Source: Pseudomonadota bacterium (GTDB taxonomy: Bacteria; Pseudomonadota; Gammaproteobacteria; Steroidobacterales; Steroidobacteraceae). From it: 37,518 bases of DNA. Position 1 is the first letter of the stretch; each line of letters begins with the position of its first letter. The stretch spans positions 1 through 37,518 of the forward strand of contig JANXWS010000061.1 in the NCBI GenBank assembly GCA_025351005.1. The letters are read 5' to 3'. Made by a program: the position numbers and the translations under genes. The notes beneath the pieces were generated by a model. It saw only the letters and a list, made by a program, of their open reading frames with translations. It did not search any database and had not been told where the DNA came from. This document shows positions 6,009 through 18,188 of this stretch, piece after piece.

Positions 6009-8492
6009 TCAGAACTTCCGGTGCAGCGAGATGCCGAAGGTGCGGGGCTGGTTGGGGTAGGCGGAGACGCTGCCGCTCTGCGCCACCGACGGGAACGCCA
6101 GCAACAGGTACTGGTCGTCGGTCAGGTTGCGCGCCCAGAGCGTGAGGTCCCAGCCCGAGACGGAGAAGCCCGCGGCCGCATTCAGCGTGCTGACCTTCTG
6201 CGAGGCGACCGACTTCGGGATGTTGTCGACCAGCTGGTCCGTGTCGGTGAACTCGCCGTCGATGCGGAAGAACCCGTGCAGGCTGTCCTGACCCCAGAAG
6301 AACGTCACGGCGGGATCCAGGATCATCGTGTGGATGCCCGCCGGCCGCTGGCCGGACAAGTCGACGGTGCCGTTCGGGCCGAGCGCATTCGGGTACGAGT
6401 CGTAGACCGGCGACATGACCGTGCCGTTCAACGCCAACTCGATGGCCGGGACCGGCTTCCACAGCGTCTCGAACTCGACGCCCTTGGTCGACTGCTTGCC
6501 GGCATTGGCCAGGTAGAAGCCGACGCCCTGGAACAAGTTGGACTGGAAGCCCCTGATCGCCTGGTTGAAGACCGCAATGTTGACGACGGCCGTCTGCCAC
6601 TGCGACTTCATGCCGAGCTCGTACACGGTCGACTTCTCCGGGCTTGCGAACCGCGAGCCGTAGCGGCCGTAGTACGGATTCGGGAAGCCGCCCAGCGGCG
6701 AGCGGTCCATCGTCGCCGGCGGCAGTGGCTTGCTGTCGATCGACAGGTTCCAGGACGTCGCCTTGAAGCCGGTCGACGCGCCGACGTAGAAGTTGATGTT
6801 GTCGGTCGCGGTCCACGCCAGTCTGGTCGTGTACGTCGCCTGGTTGTCGTTCGAGCTGTCCGCGAACGGCACCACCGGCGGCAGGAACTGCAACGGATAG
6901 AGTCCGAGCGCCGCGTTGCAGCCCGGCGGCGGATGGGCAGCCGAGCAGGGCGTGACACTGAGGAAATCCGCCAGTCCGGCCTGGGCCGGATGGGTCGCGA
7001 TGTTGGCCGGTGTCGGCGGCAAGCCGGTGAGCGCGGCAAACGCACCGCCGAAGCCGATGTTGACCAGGTTCAGCGACGAGAAGACGTCCGTATCCGCCTG
7101 CGAGATGGCGACGTCCTTCTTGTCGGTCGAATAGGCGACCCCGACCGTCAGCTTGAGGCGCTCGGCAAACTTCCAGTCGATCTGGCCGAAGATCGTCGAC
7201 GCCTTGCTCTTCTGCGTGGTGTCGACCGTCAGTCCCTGGCCCTGGCCGAAGAACGTGCCGACCGGCAGGCCGAGCGAGGTCTCGAGGCCGGGCAGCGTGA
7301 GCGGGCTGCCGCCGGCGCCCACGATCAGGCCGGTCGCGTAGTTACGGAAGTCGGCGCCCTGCAGCACGGAGTTGTTGTAGGTGACGTTCTCGTCGTTGTA
7401 GTAGCCGCCGATCATCCAGCCGATCGGGCCGTCCTTGTTGGAGGCGAGCCGGATTTCCTGGGTAAACGTGCGGATGTGCTGGTCGTTGAAGTCGTTCGCC
7501 AGGTCGGCGCTCGTGAAGTCCGCGTCGTAGGTGAAGTCCAGCTTCTGCTGGCGCAGCGCCGTGATCGACGTGAGTCGCACCGCGTCCACGTCCCAGTCGA
7601 GGTGCAGCGACACACCGCGGTTGTCCAGGGAATTCGTCGGCTCGTAGTTGTAATCCGCCTTGCGGTCAAAGAAGGGTCCGGTGTAGACCTTGCCGCCGAT
7701 GGCCTGGATCAGGGGTACCGTCGGGCCCGGCAGCAGCATCGAGACGCCGCAGCAGATCTCGTTGATCTTGCCGATGTCGCCGATCAGCCGGACCGTGAAC
7801 GTGTCGCTCGCCTTCCACAGCAACTGGGCACGGAGGTCCCAGCGATTGCGGTCGTTGGTCTTGCGACCGGTGTTGACGTCGTTGAAGTAGCCGTCACGCT
7901 TTTCGTAGGAGCCGGCCAAGCTGAACGCGAGGCTGTCGGCGAGCGGACCCGTGATCCGCGCCTTCGCCTGCTTGAAGCCGTAATCGCCGATGCCGACCTC
8001 GGCGTCACCGCCGAACTTGAACTCCGGCAGCTTCGAGATGATGCTGATGACACCCGCCGACGCGTTCTGGCCGAACAGCGTGCTCTGCGGCCCGCGCAGC
8101 ACTTCGACCCGCTCGACGTCGACGAGATCGCCGATCGCGCCCGCCGACCGCGAGCGGTAGACGCCATCGACGAACACGCCGACCGACGGCTCGATGCCCG
8201 GGTTGTTGGCGCCGTTGCCGAAGCCGCGGATCTCGAAGTTCGTCTGGGTGGAGGTCTGCTCCTGCAGTACGTGCAACGACGGCACCACCGACTGCAGGTC
8301 GTTGAGGTCGTGGATCTGTGCGCGCTCGATCGTCGCCGCCTGCGTCACGGTCACCGCGACCGGGACCTCCTGCAGGGTCTGTTCGCGCTTGGTCGCCGTA
8401 ACGACGACCTCCTCGAGCTGCGCGTAGGCCGGCGGCGCGAACAGTGCGATCGCCAGCACTCCCGCGCGAATAAGGTCCGTCTTAGTTACCAC
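6009..8492 (-). CDS. TonB-dependent outer-membrane receptor
   Basis: The 827-residue product is an outer-membrane beta-barrel importer energised by TonB. The start chosen is GTG at 8490-8492 because AGGGGGG lies 5-6 nt upstream; it gives a clean signal peptide (to about AYA-Q at 24/25). The mature protein begins with a TonB-box-like EEVVVTATKREQTLQEVP, then a plug domain with LNDLQSVVPSLHV, FEIRGFG, SVGVFVDGVYRSRS and VERVEVLRGPQSTLFGQNA (the standard plug signature). The barrel ends with aromatic FGISLHRKF, the usual C-terminal insertion signal ending in Phe. Two close Cys pairs (EICCG; PCSAAHPPPGC) probably lie in extracellular loops. The substrate cannot be read from sequence: no siderophore or B12 gene is adjacent. 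Confidence 0.92.
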   Translation of the reverse strand: MVTKTDLIRAGVLAIALFAPPAYAQLEEVVVTATKREQTLQEVPVAVTVTQAATIERAQIHDLNDLQSVVPSLHVLQEQTSTQTNFEIRGFGNGANNPGIEPSVGVFVDGVYRSRSAGAIGDLVDVERVEVLRGPQSTLFGQNASAGVISIISKLPEFKFGGDAEVGIGDYGFKQAKARITGPLADSLAFSLAGSYEKRDGYFNDVNTGRKTNDRNRWDLRAQLLWKASDTFTVRLIGDIGKINEICCGVSMLLPGPTVPLIQAIGGKVYTGPFFDRKADYNYEPTNSLDNRGVSLHLDWDVDAVRLTSITALRQQKLDFTYDADFTSADLANDFNDQHIRTFTQEIRLASNKDGPIGWMIGGYYNDENVTYNNSVLQGADFRNYATGLIVGAGGSPLTLPGLETSLGLPVGTFFGQGQGLTVDTTQKSKASTIFGQIDWKFAERLKLTVGVAYSTDKKDVAISQADTDVFSSLNLVNIGFGGAFAALTGLPPTPANIATHPAQAGLADFLSVTPCSAAHPPPGCNAALGLYPLQFLPPVVPFADSSNDNQATYTTRLAWTATDNINFYVGASTGFKATSWNLSIDSKPLPPATMDRSPLGGFPNPYYGRYGSRFASPEKSTVYELGMKSQWQTAVVNIAVFNQAIRGFQSNLFQGVGFYLANAGKQSTKGVEFETLWKPVPAIELALNGTVMSPVYDSYPNALGPNGTVDLSGQRPAGIHTMILDPAVTFFWGQDSLHGFFRIDGEFTDTDQLVDNIPKSVASQKVSTLNAAAGFSVSGWDLTLWARNLTDDQYLLLAFPSVAQSGSVSAYPNQPRTFGISLHRKF

Positions 8493-8570
8493 TGGAACCC
8501 CCCTGAGCGTGTTGATTTCGGGCAACAACTTCATTCTTGTGACGAGCGGCATCGGTGCCCGCGAGCGCTC

Positions 8571-8576
8571 ATTATA
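8571..8576 (-). promoter_or_regulatory. Consensus -10 box for the TonB-dependent receptor
   Basis: The minus strand carries a perfect TATAAT, striking in this GC-rich DNA, 79 bases upstream of the GTG start and preceded by GGGCCG. It predicts a leader of about 70 nt. No -35 consensus is visible at 16-18 bp; that place is filled by a tandem GGCGCGCCC, so an activator may be needed. Confidence 0.5.
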
Positions 8577-8789
8577 CGGCCCGGCGCGCCCGGCGCGCCC
8601 CCTCGTACGAGTTGTGCCGCCGCCACATCCCTCTCGACCACGCGGCCGTGGCAGCGCTCGCCCGGGTTAGGTTAAACGCGCCGCCGCCGCCGCGGAACAG
8701 CCTGGGAGTATATCCGCGCCGGCGCGCCACCTCGCCGCCGCCCGCGCGCATCGCGTGCTGCAGTGCGAGAACGCAACCGGTGGCCGCGG
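8577..8789. other. Non-coding gap between the receptor promoter and the end of plsB
   Basis: About 210 bases without a supportable gene. It contains three copies of the palindrome GGCGCGCC (8583-8590, 8592-8599 and one near 8723-8730), a short AT-richer patch (GTTAGGTTAAAC near 8664) and an isolated TATAT near 8710. I see no convincing terminator for plsB. Confidence 0.4.
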
Positions 8790-11249
8790 TCAGCCGTGCG
8801 TCACCTGCAGGATGCTGTGGCGGATCTGCTCGGACAGCACGAACTGCGCGTCGGCGGCGACGTCGAGCAGTGCCTGGTCGTACCCGAGGCAGCCGCCCGC
8901 GCCGACCTGGACGACGTCCCGTTCGCGCAGCAGGTCGAGGAAGCCCCTGAACAGAGTCTTGTCGAAGAACTGCGGCGAGCGCAGCTCGTAGAGCAGCGAC
9001 ATCCGGCTCGCCATCAGGTGGCAGCGGTTTTGCAGTGCGTCCTGGGTGATCGAGCCGGGGCCGGCCTTCAGCAGCAGCGCAATCGCCAGGTAGTAGCGCT
9101 CGATCACCTCGAGCGTCGCGTGCGCGAGCACCGACAGCTGCACCGCCTCGGTCGCGCCGGTGCGCGGCCGGCGCCAGACCGACCGGTCCGCGGAGCGCTC
9201 GAGGAGCCCCTGCTCGCCGAGCGTCTCCAGCAGTGCATCGACCACTGCCGGCACCTCCGCCTCCGACCAGCGCAGGAACAGTTCCTGCGCGATGTACGGG
9301 TAGATTCGCCAGGCGAGCCGCTGCACGTCCTCGCTGCGCAGGGCCGGGTTGTTCATGAACGCGCAGGCGATCAACGACGGCAGCGCGTACAGGTGCAGGA
9401 TGTTATTGCGGTAGTAGGCCGCGAGCACCGCGTTCTCCTCGCTCATCCGCACCACCGGGCCGAGTGCGTGCGACACCGTCTCGACCATGCCGAGGCTGTG
9501 GCCGTACTCGATGATGGCGGCGCCGTCGTGCGGCGTGCACCAGACGTCGGCTGCGTAGGGCGCGCGCGCGGCCAGACGCCGGTACAGGTCGAGCTGGCGC
9601 ACGAGGTCGGCCTCCGGCATCGCCTGGCGCGGCGTCGCGAGCAGCGCAAGCGCGAGCAGCGACACCGGCGAGATCGCCGCCGCCGAGTTGATCCGCGACT
9701 GGATCGCGAGCGCCAGCGAGTCGACGGCCCTCGGCAGCCACGCCGGCCGGCCGGCCGCCGCCGCCGCGCGCCATTCCGGCGCCTGACTATCGAGATGCTC
9801 CACGAGCGACAGCGGCTCGCCGAAACTGACGTAGACGCGGCCGAAGCGCCTGCGCAGCACGCCGAGGCCGCGCACGAGGCCGCGCACGCTCTCGCTCTGC
9901 TTGGGCGTGCCGGACAACTCGCCGATGTAGGTTTCGGCCTCGACCAGCCGTTCGTAGCCGAAGTAGACCGGCACGAACACGACCGGCCGCGTCGGGCCGG
10001 CGAGGAAGCTGCGCAGCGTCATCGCGAGCATGCCGGTCTTCGGCTGCAACAGCCGGCCGGTGCGGCTGCGACCGCCCTCGATGAAGTACTCGATCGGATG
10101 GCCGCGCTGCATCATGACGCTGACGTAGGTCGTGAACACGACCGGATAGAGAGCGTTGCCCCTGAAGCCGCGGCGCAGGAAGAACGCCCCGGCCTTGCGC
10201 AGGAAGCGGCCGATGACCGGCAGGTTCAGGTTGACGCCCGCGGCGATGTGGGGCACGGCAAAGCCGCGCGTGTAAATCACGTACGACAGCAGCAGGTAGT
10301 CCATGTGGCTGCGGTGACAGGGTACGTAGACGACCTGGGCGCCCTCCGAGGCGAGCTCGAGGCGCTCGGCGTGCAGCACCTCGACACCGTCGTAAAGCCG
10401 GTTCCAGACGCGCGTCAGCACGCCTTCCATTACCGCTACGAATCGCGGCGAGTAGTCGGCCGCTATCTCGAGCGCATAGCGGCGCGCCAGCTGCAACGCG
10501 TCGCGGCGGCTGAGGTGGCGGTCGCGCACCTCGGCCGCGACGGCCACGCGCACCGGGCGCTTGCGCAACACCTCGGCGATCACCGTGCGCCGGTGCGAAA
10601 GGTCGGGTCCGATGACTGCCGCGCGCGCGTTGCGGAACTCGAGGCGCATCGCCCGCGTCGCGCGGCGCGCCGGGCGTCGCGCGTCCTCGTCGCCGGGCGC
10701 CGTGAACGCACCGAGCGCCACCGGCTCGCCATAGCGCACGAGCGAGGCGCGCCCGTTGACGAACGTCGACAGCAGGCGGCGCACAGGGCCCACCAGCGTC
10801 CAGTCCTCGCTGAACAGCAGCCGGAACCAGGAGCGCTCCTTGGCTGGCGCGCGGCCCCAGAACACCGACACCGGCACGAAGTCGACGTCGCAGTCGTGCG
10901 CCGCGAGCGCCGCGGCGACCAGTCGCCGCAGGCGGCCCGGTACGCGCCGGTCGACGCGCGGGCGCAGCCAGCCGCGGTTGCGCTCGAGGAAAATCGTGGC
11001 GAGCGGCTCGCGGGCGGCGCCGAGCTGGAACCGTCGCGCCGGCGACGGCAGCCCGAGGCTGCGGCAGACGAGCGTGAGTGCCAGCAGGTCGGCGAGCGAG
11101 CGGTGCTCGAGCACGTAGAGCACCCGCCGGCCGCGACCGCGCAGCCCCTCGGCCTGCTCGAGCGGCAGCGCGGTGGGCCGCACCCACAGACTCGTCAGGC
11201 GACCGAGCAGCCACAGCAGGGTCCGGTCGAGCCCGAACAGGCCGGTCAC
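8790..11249 (-). CDS. plsB: Glycerol-3-phosphate 1-O-acyltransferase PlsB
   Basis: PlsB transfers an acyl chain from acyl-ACP or acyl-CoA to position 1 of glycerol 3-phosphate, the first step of phospholipid synthesis, at the inner membrane. The 819-residue length equals the gammaproteobacterial enzyme (E. coli 807). The acyltransferase blocks are in order: CHRSHMDYLLLSY with H312-x4-D317, RRGFRGNALYP (359-369), EGGRSRTGRLLQPKTGML (391-408) and VVFVPVYFGYE. The N-terminal 300 and C-terminal 300 residues are the helical regions expected for PlsB. The start is GTG at 11247-11249, overlapping the stop of the upstream GIY-YIG gene (GTGA), so the two are coupled. Confidence 0.95.
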   Translation of the reverse strand: MTGLFGLDRTLLWLLGRLTSLWVRPTALPLEQAEGLRGRGRRVLYVLEHRSLADLLALTLVCRSLGLPSPARRFQLGAAREPLATIFLERNRGWLRPRVDRRVPGRLRRLVAAALAAHDCDVDFVPVSVFWGRAPAKERSWFRLLFSEDWTLVGPVRRLLSTFVNGRASLVRYGEPVALGAFTAPGDEDARRPARRATRAMRLEFRNARAAVIGPDLSHRRTVIAEVLRKRPVRVAVAAEVRDRHLSRRDALQLARRYALEIAADYSPRFVAVMEGVLTRVWNRLYDGVEVLHAERLELASEGAQVVYVPCHRSHMDYLLLSYVIYTRGFAVPHIAAGVNLNLPVIGRFLRKAGAFFLRRGFRGNALYPVVFTTYVSVMMQRGHPIEYFIEGGRSRTGRLLQPKTGMLAMTLRSFLAGPTRPVVFVPVYFGYERLVEAETYIGELSGTPKQSESVRGLVRGLGVLRRRFGRVYVSFGEPLSLVEHLDSQAPEWRAAAAAGRPAWLPRAVDSLALAIQSRINSAAAISPVSLLALALLATPRQAMPEADLVRQLDLYRRLAARAPYAADVWCTPHDGAAIIEYGHSLGMVETVSHALGPVVRMSEENAVLAAYYRNNILHLYALPSLIACAFMNNPALRSEDVQRLAWRIYPYIAQELFLRWSEAEVPAVVDALLETLGEQGLLERSADRSVWRRPRTGATEAVQLSVLAHATLEVIERYYLAIALLLKAGPGSITQDALQNRCHLMASRMSLLYELRSPQFFDKTLFRGFLDLLRERDVVQVGAGGCLGYDQALLDVAADAQFVLSEQIRHSILQVTHG

Positions 11250-11515
11250 GGCGGCAGCGCCGCCGGCGCCGCGATCAGCGCGAGCTTGGCGCGCCGGCCG
11301 AGGCGGCGGATCTCGGCCTCGCGCCGCTGCGCGCAGCCCTGGTCGCGCGCGGCCTCGACGTAGCGCAGGCGCGCCGGACGCCCGAGCCTGAAGAACCGTG
11401 CACCGCGCCCGGCGTGCGCGGCGTGCTCGGCGAGCCGCCGCAGGATGGAGGTCGTGACGCCCGTGTACAGCGCGCCGCGCTCGTTCTCGACGATGTACAC
11501 GACCCAGCCGGTCAT
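11246..11515 (-). CDS. GIY-YIG domain protein (UPF0213/YhbQ type)
   Basis: An 89-residue single-domain protein. It shows the GIY-YIG nuclease fold signature as VYIVE (6-10) and LYTGVTT (16-22), followed by ILRRLAEH with a conserved Arg, and the conserved Glu in RREAEIRRLGRR (about 68). YhbQ/UPF0213 proteins are of this size and are presumed DNA-processing enzymes. The ATG at 11513-11515 gives the full domain. It sits between a small lipoprotein gene (2-nt gap) and plsB (overlap), so it is probably co-transcribed, though no functional link to phospholipid synthesis is evident. Confidence 0.85.
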   Translation of the reverse strand: MTGWVVYIVENERGALYTGVTTSILRRLAEHAAHAGRGARFFRLGRPARLRYVEAARDQGCAQRREAEIRRLGRRAKLALIAAPAALPP

Positions 11516-11517
11516 AC

Positions 11518-11748
11518 TCAGCGCGGGCGGTCGGCCGGCGTCGCGCCGTTGGCCGCGTCGTCCTGCCGGTGGAGTTCCTCGATGTGCTCGCGCTGCGCCT
11601 TCTCGATGTCGGCGGGGATGGTCCGCTCCTTGTTGATCATGGTGTCGAACACGGTCGGCTGAGGCTTCGCGGGCGGCGGCGGTTCGCGATCGCCGCAAGC
11701 CGCGGCCAGCAGCGCCGCCAGTATCGTCAGGGCAACCAGCTTGTGCAT
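11518..11748 (-). CDS. Small lipoprotein of unknown function
   Basis: A 76-residue protein with a lipoprotein signal peptide (MHKLVALTILAALLAAAC; lipidated Cys 18), a Pro-rich linker and a charged helix (INKERTIPADIEKAQREHIE, 38-57). A strong ribosome-binding site, GGAGGG, precedes the ATG by 6 nt, which fixes the start. Asp at position +2 after the Cys would, by the E. coli rule, favour retention in the inner membrane. The helix pattern resembles small uncharacterised lipoproteins found in related gammaproteobacteria, but I know no function. It is followed after 2 nt by the GIY-YIG gene and plsB. Confidence 0.8.
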   Translation of the reverse strand: MHKLVALTILAALLAAACGDREPPPPAKPQPTVFDTMINKERTIPADIEKAQREHIEELHRQDDAANGATPADRPR

Positions 11749-11774
11749 GCGAGACCCTCCGGGGCGGCGGGTCG

Positions 11775-12287
11775 TTAGCCGCCGAAACGGTCCAGTGTCA
11801 CCAGGAAATACTCGAACTGGCAGCAGATGTCGCGGATGCAGTCCTGCAGCCGATGGTCGCTGTCGAGCAGGTGCAGCGTCGCGCGGTGCTCGCGCGCGAA
11901 GCGCACGCTGCCGTCGACCGGCACGACCTCGTCGCGCCAGCCGTGCACGATCGTGATCGGGCAGTCCGGCGGCTGCGGCGTCTGGTCCTCGTAGCCCGGC
12001 ATGTAGAACGCAGGCGCCATCAGGAACAGGCCCGCCGCGCGCAACAGGCGCGAGCCCGCGGTGGCCACGTACCCGCCCATGCTCGAGCCGACCAGCACCA
12101 TGCGGCCCTGCAGCTCGCGGCAATAACCGAGCAGGCGCGTCACCCGCTCGTTCGGGTCGTCGATGCCGCGGTAGTCGACCGACTCCGGCTGCCAGCCCTC
12201 GGCGCGCGCGATCTCGGCGAGCGCCGTTATCTTGGCGCCCCACGGGCCGGACTCCTTGCCGTGCGAGAAGACAACGTATCGAGTCAC
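11775..12287 (-). CDS. YqiA-like alpha/beta-hydrolase (putative esterase)
   Basis: A 170-residue compact alpha/beta-hydrolase. The nucleophile elbow is VGSSMGGYVA with Ser 69, the acid is Asp 119 in HGWRDEVVP, and the base is His 145 in LDSDHRLQD, so the triad is complete. An early FSHGKESGPWG (7-17) forms the oxyanion region. The size and missing lid fit YqiA/UPF0227 esterases, which act on short acyl esters. The start is GTG at 12285-12287, with GAGG 9 nt upstream; no ATG fits. Natural substrate is unknown. The small lipoprotein gene follows after 26 nt on the same strand. Confidence 0.82.
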   Translation of the reverse strand: MTRYVVFSHGKESGPWGAKITALAEIARAEGWQPESVDYRGIDDPNERVTRLLGYCRELQGRMVLVGSSMGGYVATAGSRLLRAAGLFLMAPAFYMPGYEDQTPQPPDCPITIVHGWRDEVVPVDGSVRFAREHRATLHLLDSDHRLQDCIRDICCQFEYFLVTLDRFGG

Positions 12288-12318
12288 CTGGCCGCGCCTC
12301 GCTCTGCGAGCACGAATC

Positions 12319-12696
12319 TTAACAGCCGCCGCCCCACAGCAGCGCGTCGAGATCTGCGGCGCGCGGCAACCGCACTCGGCCGCGCACGACGACGATGCCC
12401 TCGGCGACGAGCCGCCGGCGCTGCTCGCGGTAGGCCGCGCTGCCCGGCTTGAACGCGATCCGCCCGCCGGCGGCGACGACCCGGTGCCATGGCAGGTCGA
12501 GCGAGCGCGGCGCCATGCGGAGCGCCGCGCCGACGTATCGCGCTCGCCGTGGCAGGCCGGCCCGCGCGGCGACCGTCCCGTAGCTCGCGACCGTGCCGCG
12601 TCGCAGGGCCGCGACCACGCGCCAGATCGCGGCGATCGCCGCGTTCGGCGCCGCGCTGCTGCCGGCTTCCGTCCGTCTTGCGGCCGCCATCGCCAT
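12319..12696 (-). CDS. Alkyltransferase-like protein (ATL; MGMT homologue lacking the active Cys)
   Basis: The 125-residue protein matches the DNA-binding domain of O6-methylguanine-DNA methyltransferase: VASYGTVAARAGLPRRARYVGAALR (helix-turn-helix with the Tyr and Arg that flip the base) and then PWHRVV (69-74) where the repair enzyme has PCHRV. Replacement of the acceptor Cys by Trp defines ATL proteins, which bind O6-alkylguanine and flag it to nucleotide-excision repair instead of removing the group. Length is about that of E. coli YbaZ. Two in-frame ATGs are possible (12694-12696 or 12688-12690); GGAGG lies 3 nt before the first and 9 nt before the second, so the second is somewhat more likely. 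It diverges from the cNMP/patatin gene. Confidence 0.88.
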   Translation of the reverse strand: MAMAAARRTEAGSSAAPNAAIAAIWRVVAALRRGTVASYGTVAARAGLPRRARYVGAALRMAPRSLDLPWHRVVAAGGRIAFKPGSAAYREQRRRLVAEGIVVVRGRVRLPRAADLDALLWGGGC

Positions 12697-12763
12697 CGAC
12701 CTCCGCGCGGCCCCTGCCGCGCTGCAACCGCGGTAATGTAGTGCAGCCGACCGAGGGGCGCGA

Positions 12764-14530
12764 ATGGAAGGCGATCCTGGCCAGACACTCGCTTGGCGCG
12801 ACCCGGTCGCGCTCCTGAACGCGTCCTCGATCTTCCGCGACCTCGACCACGAGACGCTGCGCTCTATCGGGTCGACCCTCGGCTGGCTGTCGCTGCCGGG
12901 CGGGGCGACTCTGTTCGAGGCGGGCGAGCCTGCGGATTCGCTCTACCTCGTGATCAGCGGCTGCGTCGGGGCCTACGCCGGCGACCCGCCGCGCCTGTTC
13001 GCGCGCATCCCGGCCGGCGAAACCGTCGGCGAGATGGGGCTGCTGTCGGGGCGGCCGCGCAGCGCGACGGTGCGCGCGCTGCGCGACTCGGACCTTGCGC
13101 GCCTGCCTCGCGAAGCGTTCGAGCGTGTGATCCTGCCGCACCCGGCGGCGCTGCTCCGCCTCACGCAGCTGCTCGTCGCGCGGCTCGAGGCGCGCGAGCG
13201 GCGCCCCACCGGCACCGGCTCGCGCACGTTCACCGTGGTGCCGCATGATGCGGGCGTCGAGCTCGACGCCTTCGCCACCGAGCTCGTCGCCGCGCTCGGC
13301 ACCCACGGTCGCACCGAGCTCGTCCGCAGCGAGCACGGCGCCGATCACACGAGCGCGTGGTTCCACCGCGTCGAGAGCGCCAACGACTACGTCGTGTACC
13401 TCGCCGACGCGGGGCCAACCAGCTGGAGCAAGCTTTGCGTGCGCCAGGCGGACGCGCTGCTGATGCTGGCGCACGCCGCGACCGCCGCCGCCGCCTGGCC
13501 ACTCGGCAGCGACGCCGGGCTGCTGGCGACGATCGGCGCACGCGCCGAGCTCGTGCTGCTGCAGGGGGCCGCGCACGCGGGCGGCGCCGCGAGCCGCTGG
13601 TGCGACGTGCTGCCCGACGTGCCGCACCACCACGTGCAGGGCCGCGGCGACGTCCTGCGGCTCGCCCGTCTGCTGACCGGGCGAGCGGTCGGGCTCGTAC
13701 TCTCCGGCGGTGGCGCGCGCGGCTTCGCGCACATCGGCGTGGTGCGCGCGCTGCGCGACGCGGGCGTGCCGATCGACCTGGTGGGCGGCACCAGCATCGG
13801 CGCGATCATGGGCGCAGGCGTCGCCGCGGGCTGGACGACCGAGGAGATGATCGAGCGCTTCCGCCGCACCTTCGTCAGCACCAACCCGCTCAGCGACTAC
13901 ACGCTGCCGATCGTCTCGCTGGTCGCAGGCCGCAAGGTGAGCCGCCTGCTGCGGCAGGAATTCGGCGAGGTCGCGATCGAGGACCTGCGGCTGCCCTTCT
14001 ACGCCGTCTCGGCCAATCTGACGACGGGACGCAGCAGCGTGCACCGGCGCGGCGAGCTGTGGCGCTGGCTGCGCGCCTCGGTGGCAATACCCGGCGTGCT
14101 GCCGCCGGTGTTCCACGGCGGCGAGGTGCACGTCGACGGCGGCGCGATCAACAACCTGCCGGTCGACGTCATGCGGGCGGCGAACCGCGGTGCCGTGATC
14201 GGCGTCGACGTCGGCAGCGACACGACGTTCACGGTCCCCATCCAACAGGTCGATCTGCCGCCGTTGTGGCAGATGTTCGACTGGTTTCGCCGTCACCGGC
14301 GCCGCCCGTCGATCCTGCAGATCCTGTGGCGCGCCGGCATGATCAACAGTGACGCCGCCACTGCCGCCGGTCGCGAGCTCACCGACCTGCTGCTGCAACC
14401 ACCGCTCGCCGACGTCGACCTGTTGGACTGGCACGCCTTCGAACGCGCAATCGAGGCGGGCTACCGGCATGCCAGCCGTCGCCTCGCGGAGCTCGAGCGC
14501 GCCGATCGCGCGCGGCTCGGGCTCAGCTAG
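12764..14530 (+). CDS. Cyclic-nucleotide-binding domain / patatin-like phospholipase (NTE-type)
   Basis: A 588-residue serine lipase with a regulatory domain. Residues 15-145 are a cNMP-binding fold (PGGATLFEAGEPADSLYLVI, 45-64; PAGETVGEMGLLSGRPRSAT, 83-102, the phosphate-binding cassette). Residues about 155-300 resemble the degenerate nucleotide-binding domain found between these parts in neuropathy target esterase (TFTVVPHD; DYVVYLAD; CVRQADALL). The patatin domain follows: oxyanion loop SGGGARG (314-320), nucleophile GGTSIG (Ser 344) and catalytic Asp in VDGGAINNLP (Asp 458). All catalytic residues are present. Bacterial members hydrolyse (lyso)phospholipids. A GAGGGG stretch 6 nt upstream supports the ATG. 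The 5-oxoprolinase gene follows after 49 nt. Confidence 0.9.
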   Translation: MEGDPGQTLAWRDPVALLNASSIFRDLDHETLRSIGSTLGWLSLPGGATLFEAGEPADSLYLVISGCVGAYAGDPPRLFARIPAGETVGEMGLLSGRPRSATVRALRDSDLARLPREAFERVILPHPAALLRLTQLLVARLEARERRPTGTGSRTFTVVPHDAGVELDAFATELVAALGTHGRTELVRSEHGADHTSAWFHRVESANDYVVYLADAGPTSWSKLCVRQADALLMLAHAATAAAAWPLGSDAGLLATIGARAELVLLQGAAHAGGAASRWCDVLPDVPHHHVQGRGDVLRLARLLTGRAVGLVLSGGGARGFAHIGVVRALRDAGVPIDLVGGTSIGAIMGAGVAAGWTTEEMIERFRRTFVSTNPLSDYTLPIVSLVAGRKVSRLLRQEFGEVAIEDLRLPFYAVSANLTTGRSSVHRRGELWRWLRASVAIPGVLPPVFHGGEVHVDGGAINNLPVDVMRAANRGAVIGVDVGSDTTFTVPIQQVDLPPLWQMFDWFRRHRRRPSILQILWRAGMINSDAATAAGRELTDLLLQPPLADVDLLDWHAFERAIEAGYRHASRRLAELERADRARLGLS

Positions 14531-14579
14531 GCGCCGGCTGTTGGCAGCTGCAGCAAGTCCCCGCGCCGCGACGCCGAGA

Positions 14580-18184
<3,605 letters not shown>

Positions 18185-18188
<4 letters not shown>

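Noticed and set aside
5883-8675. A plus-strand open frame of 930 codons opposite the TonB-dependent receptor gene
   Set aside because: Arg/Val/Asp-rich with no recognisable domain; it mirrors the codon bias of the receptor gene in GC-rich DNA, and the receptor has all family motifs.
8763-11363. An 866-codon plus-strand frame opposite plsB
   Set aside because: Composition is Arg/His/Gln/Ala-skewed and repetitive, and PlsB on the other strand is unambiguous.
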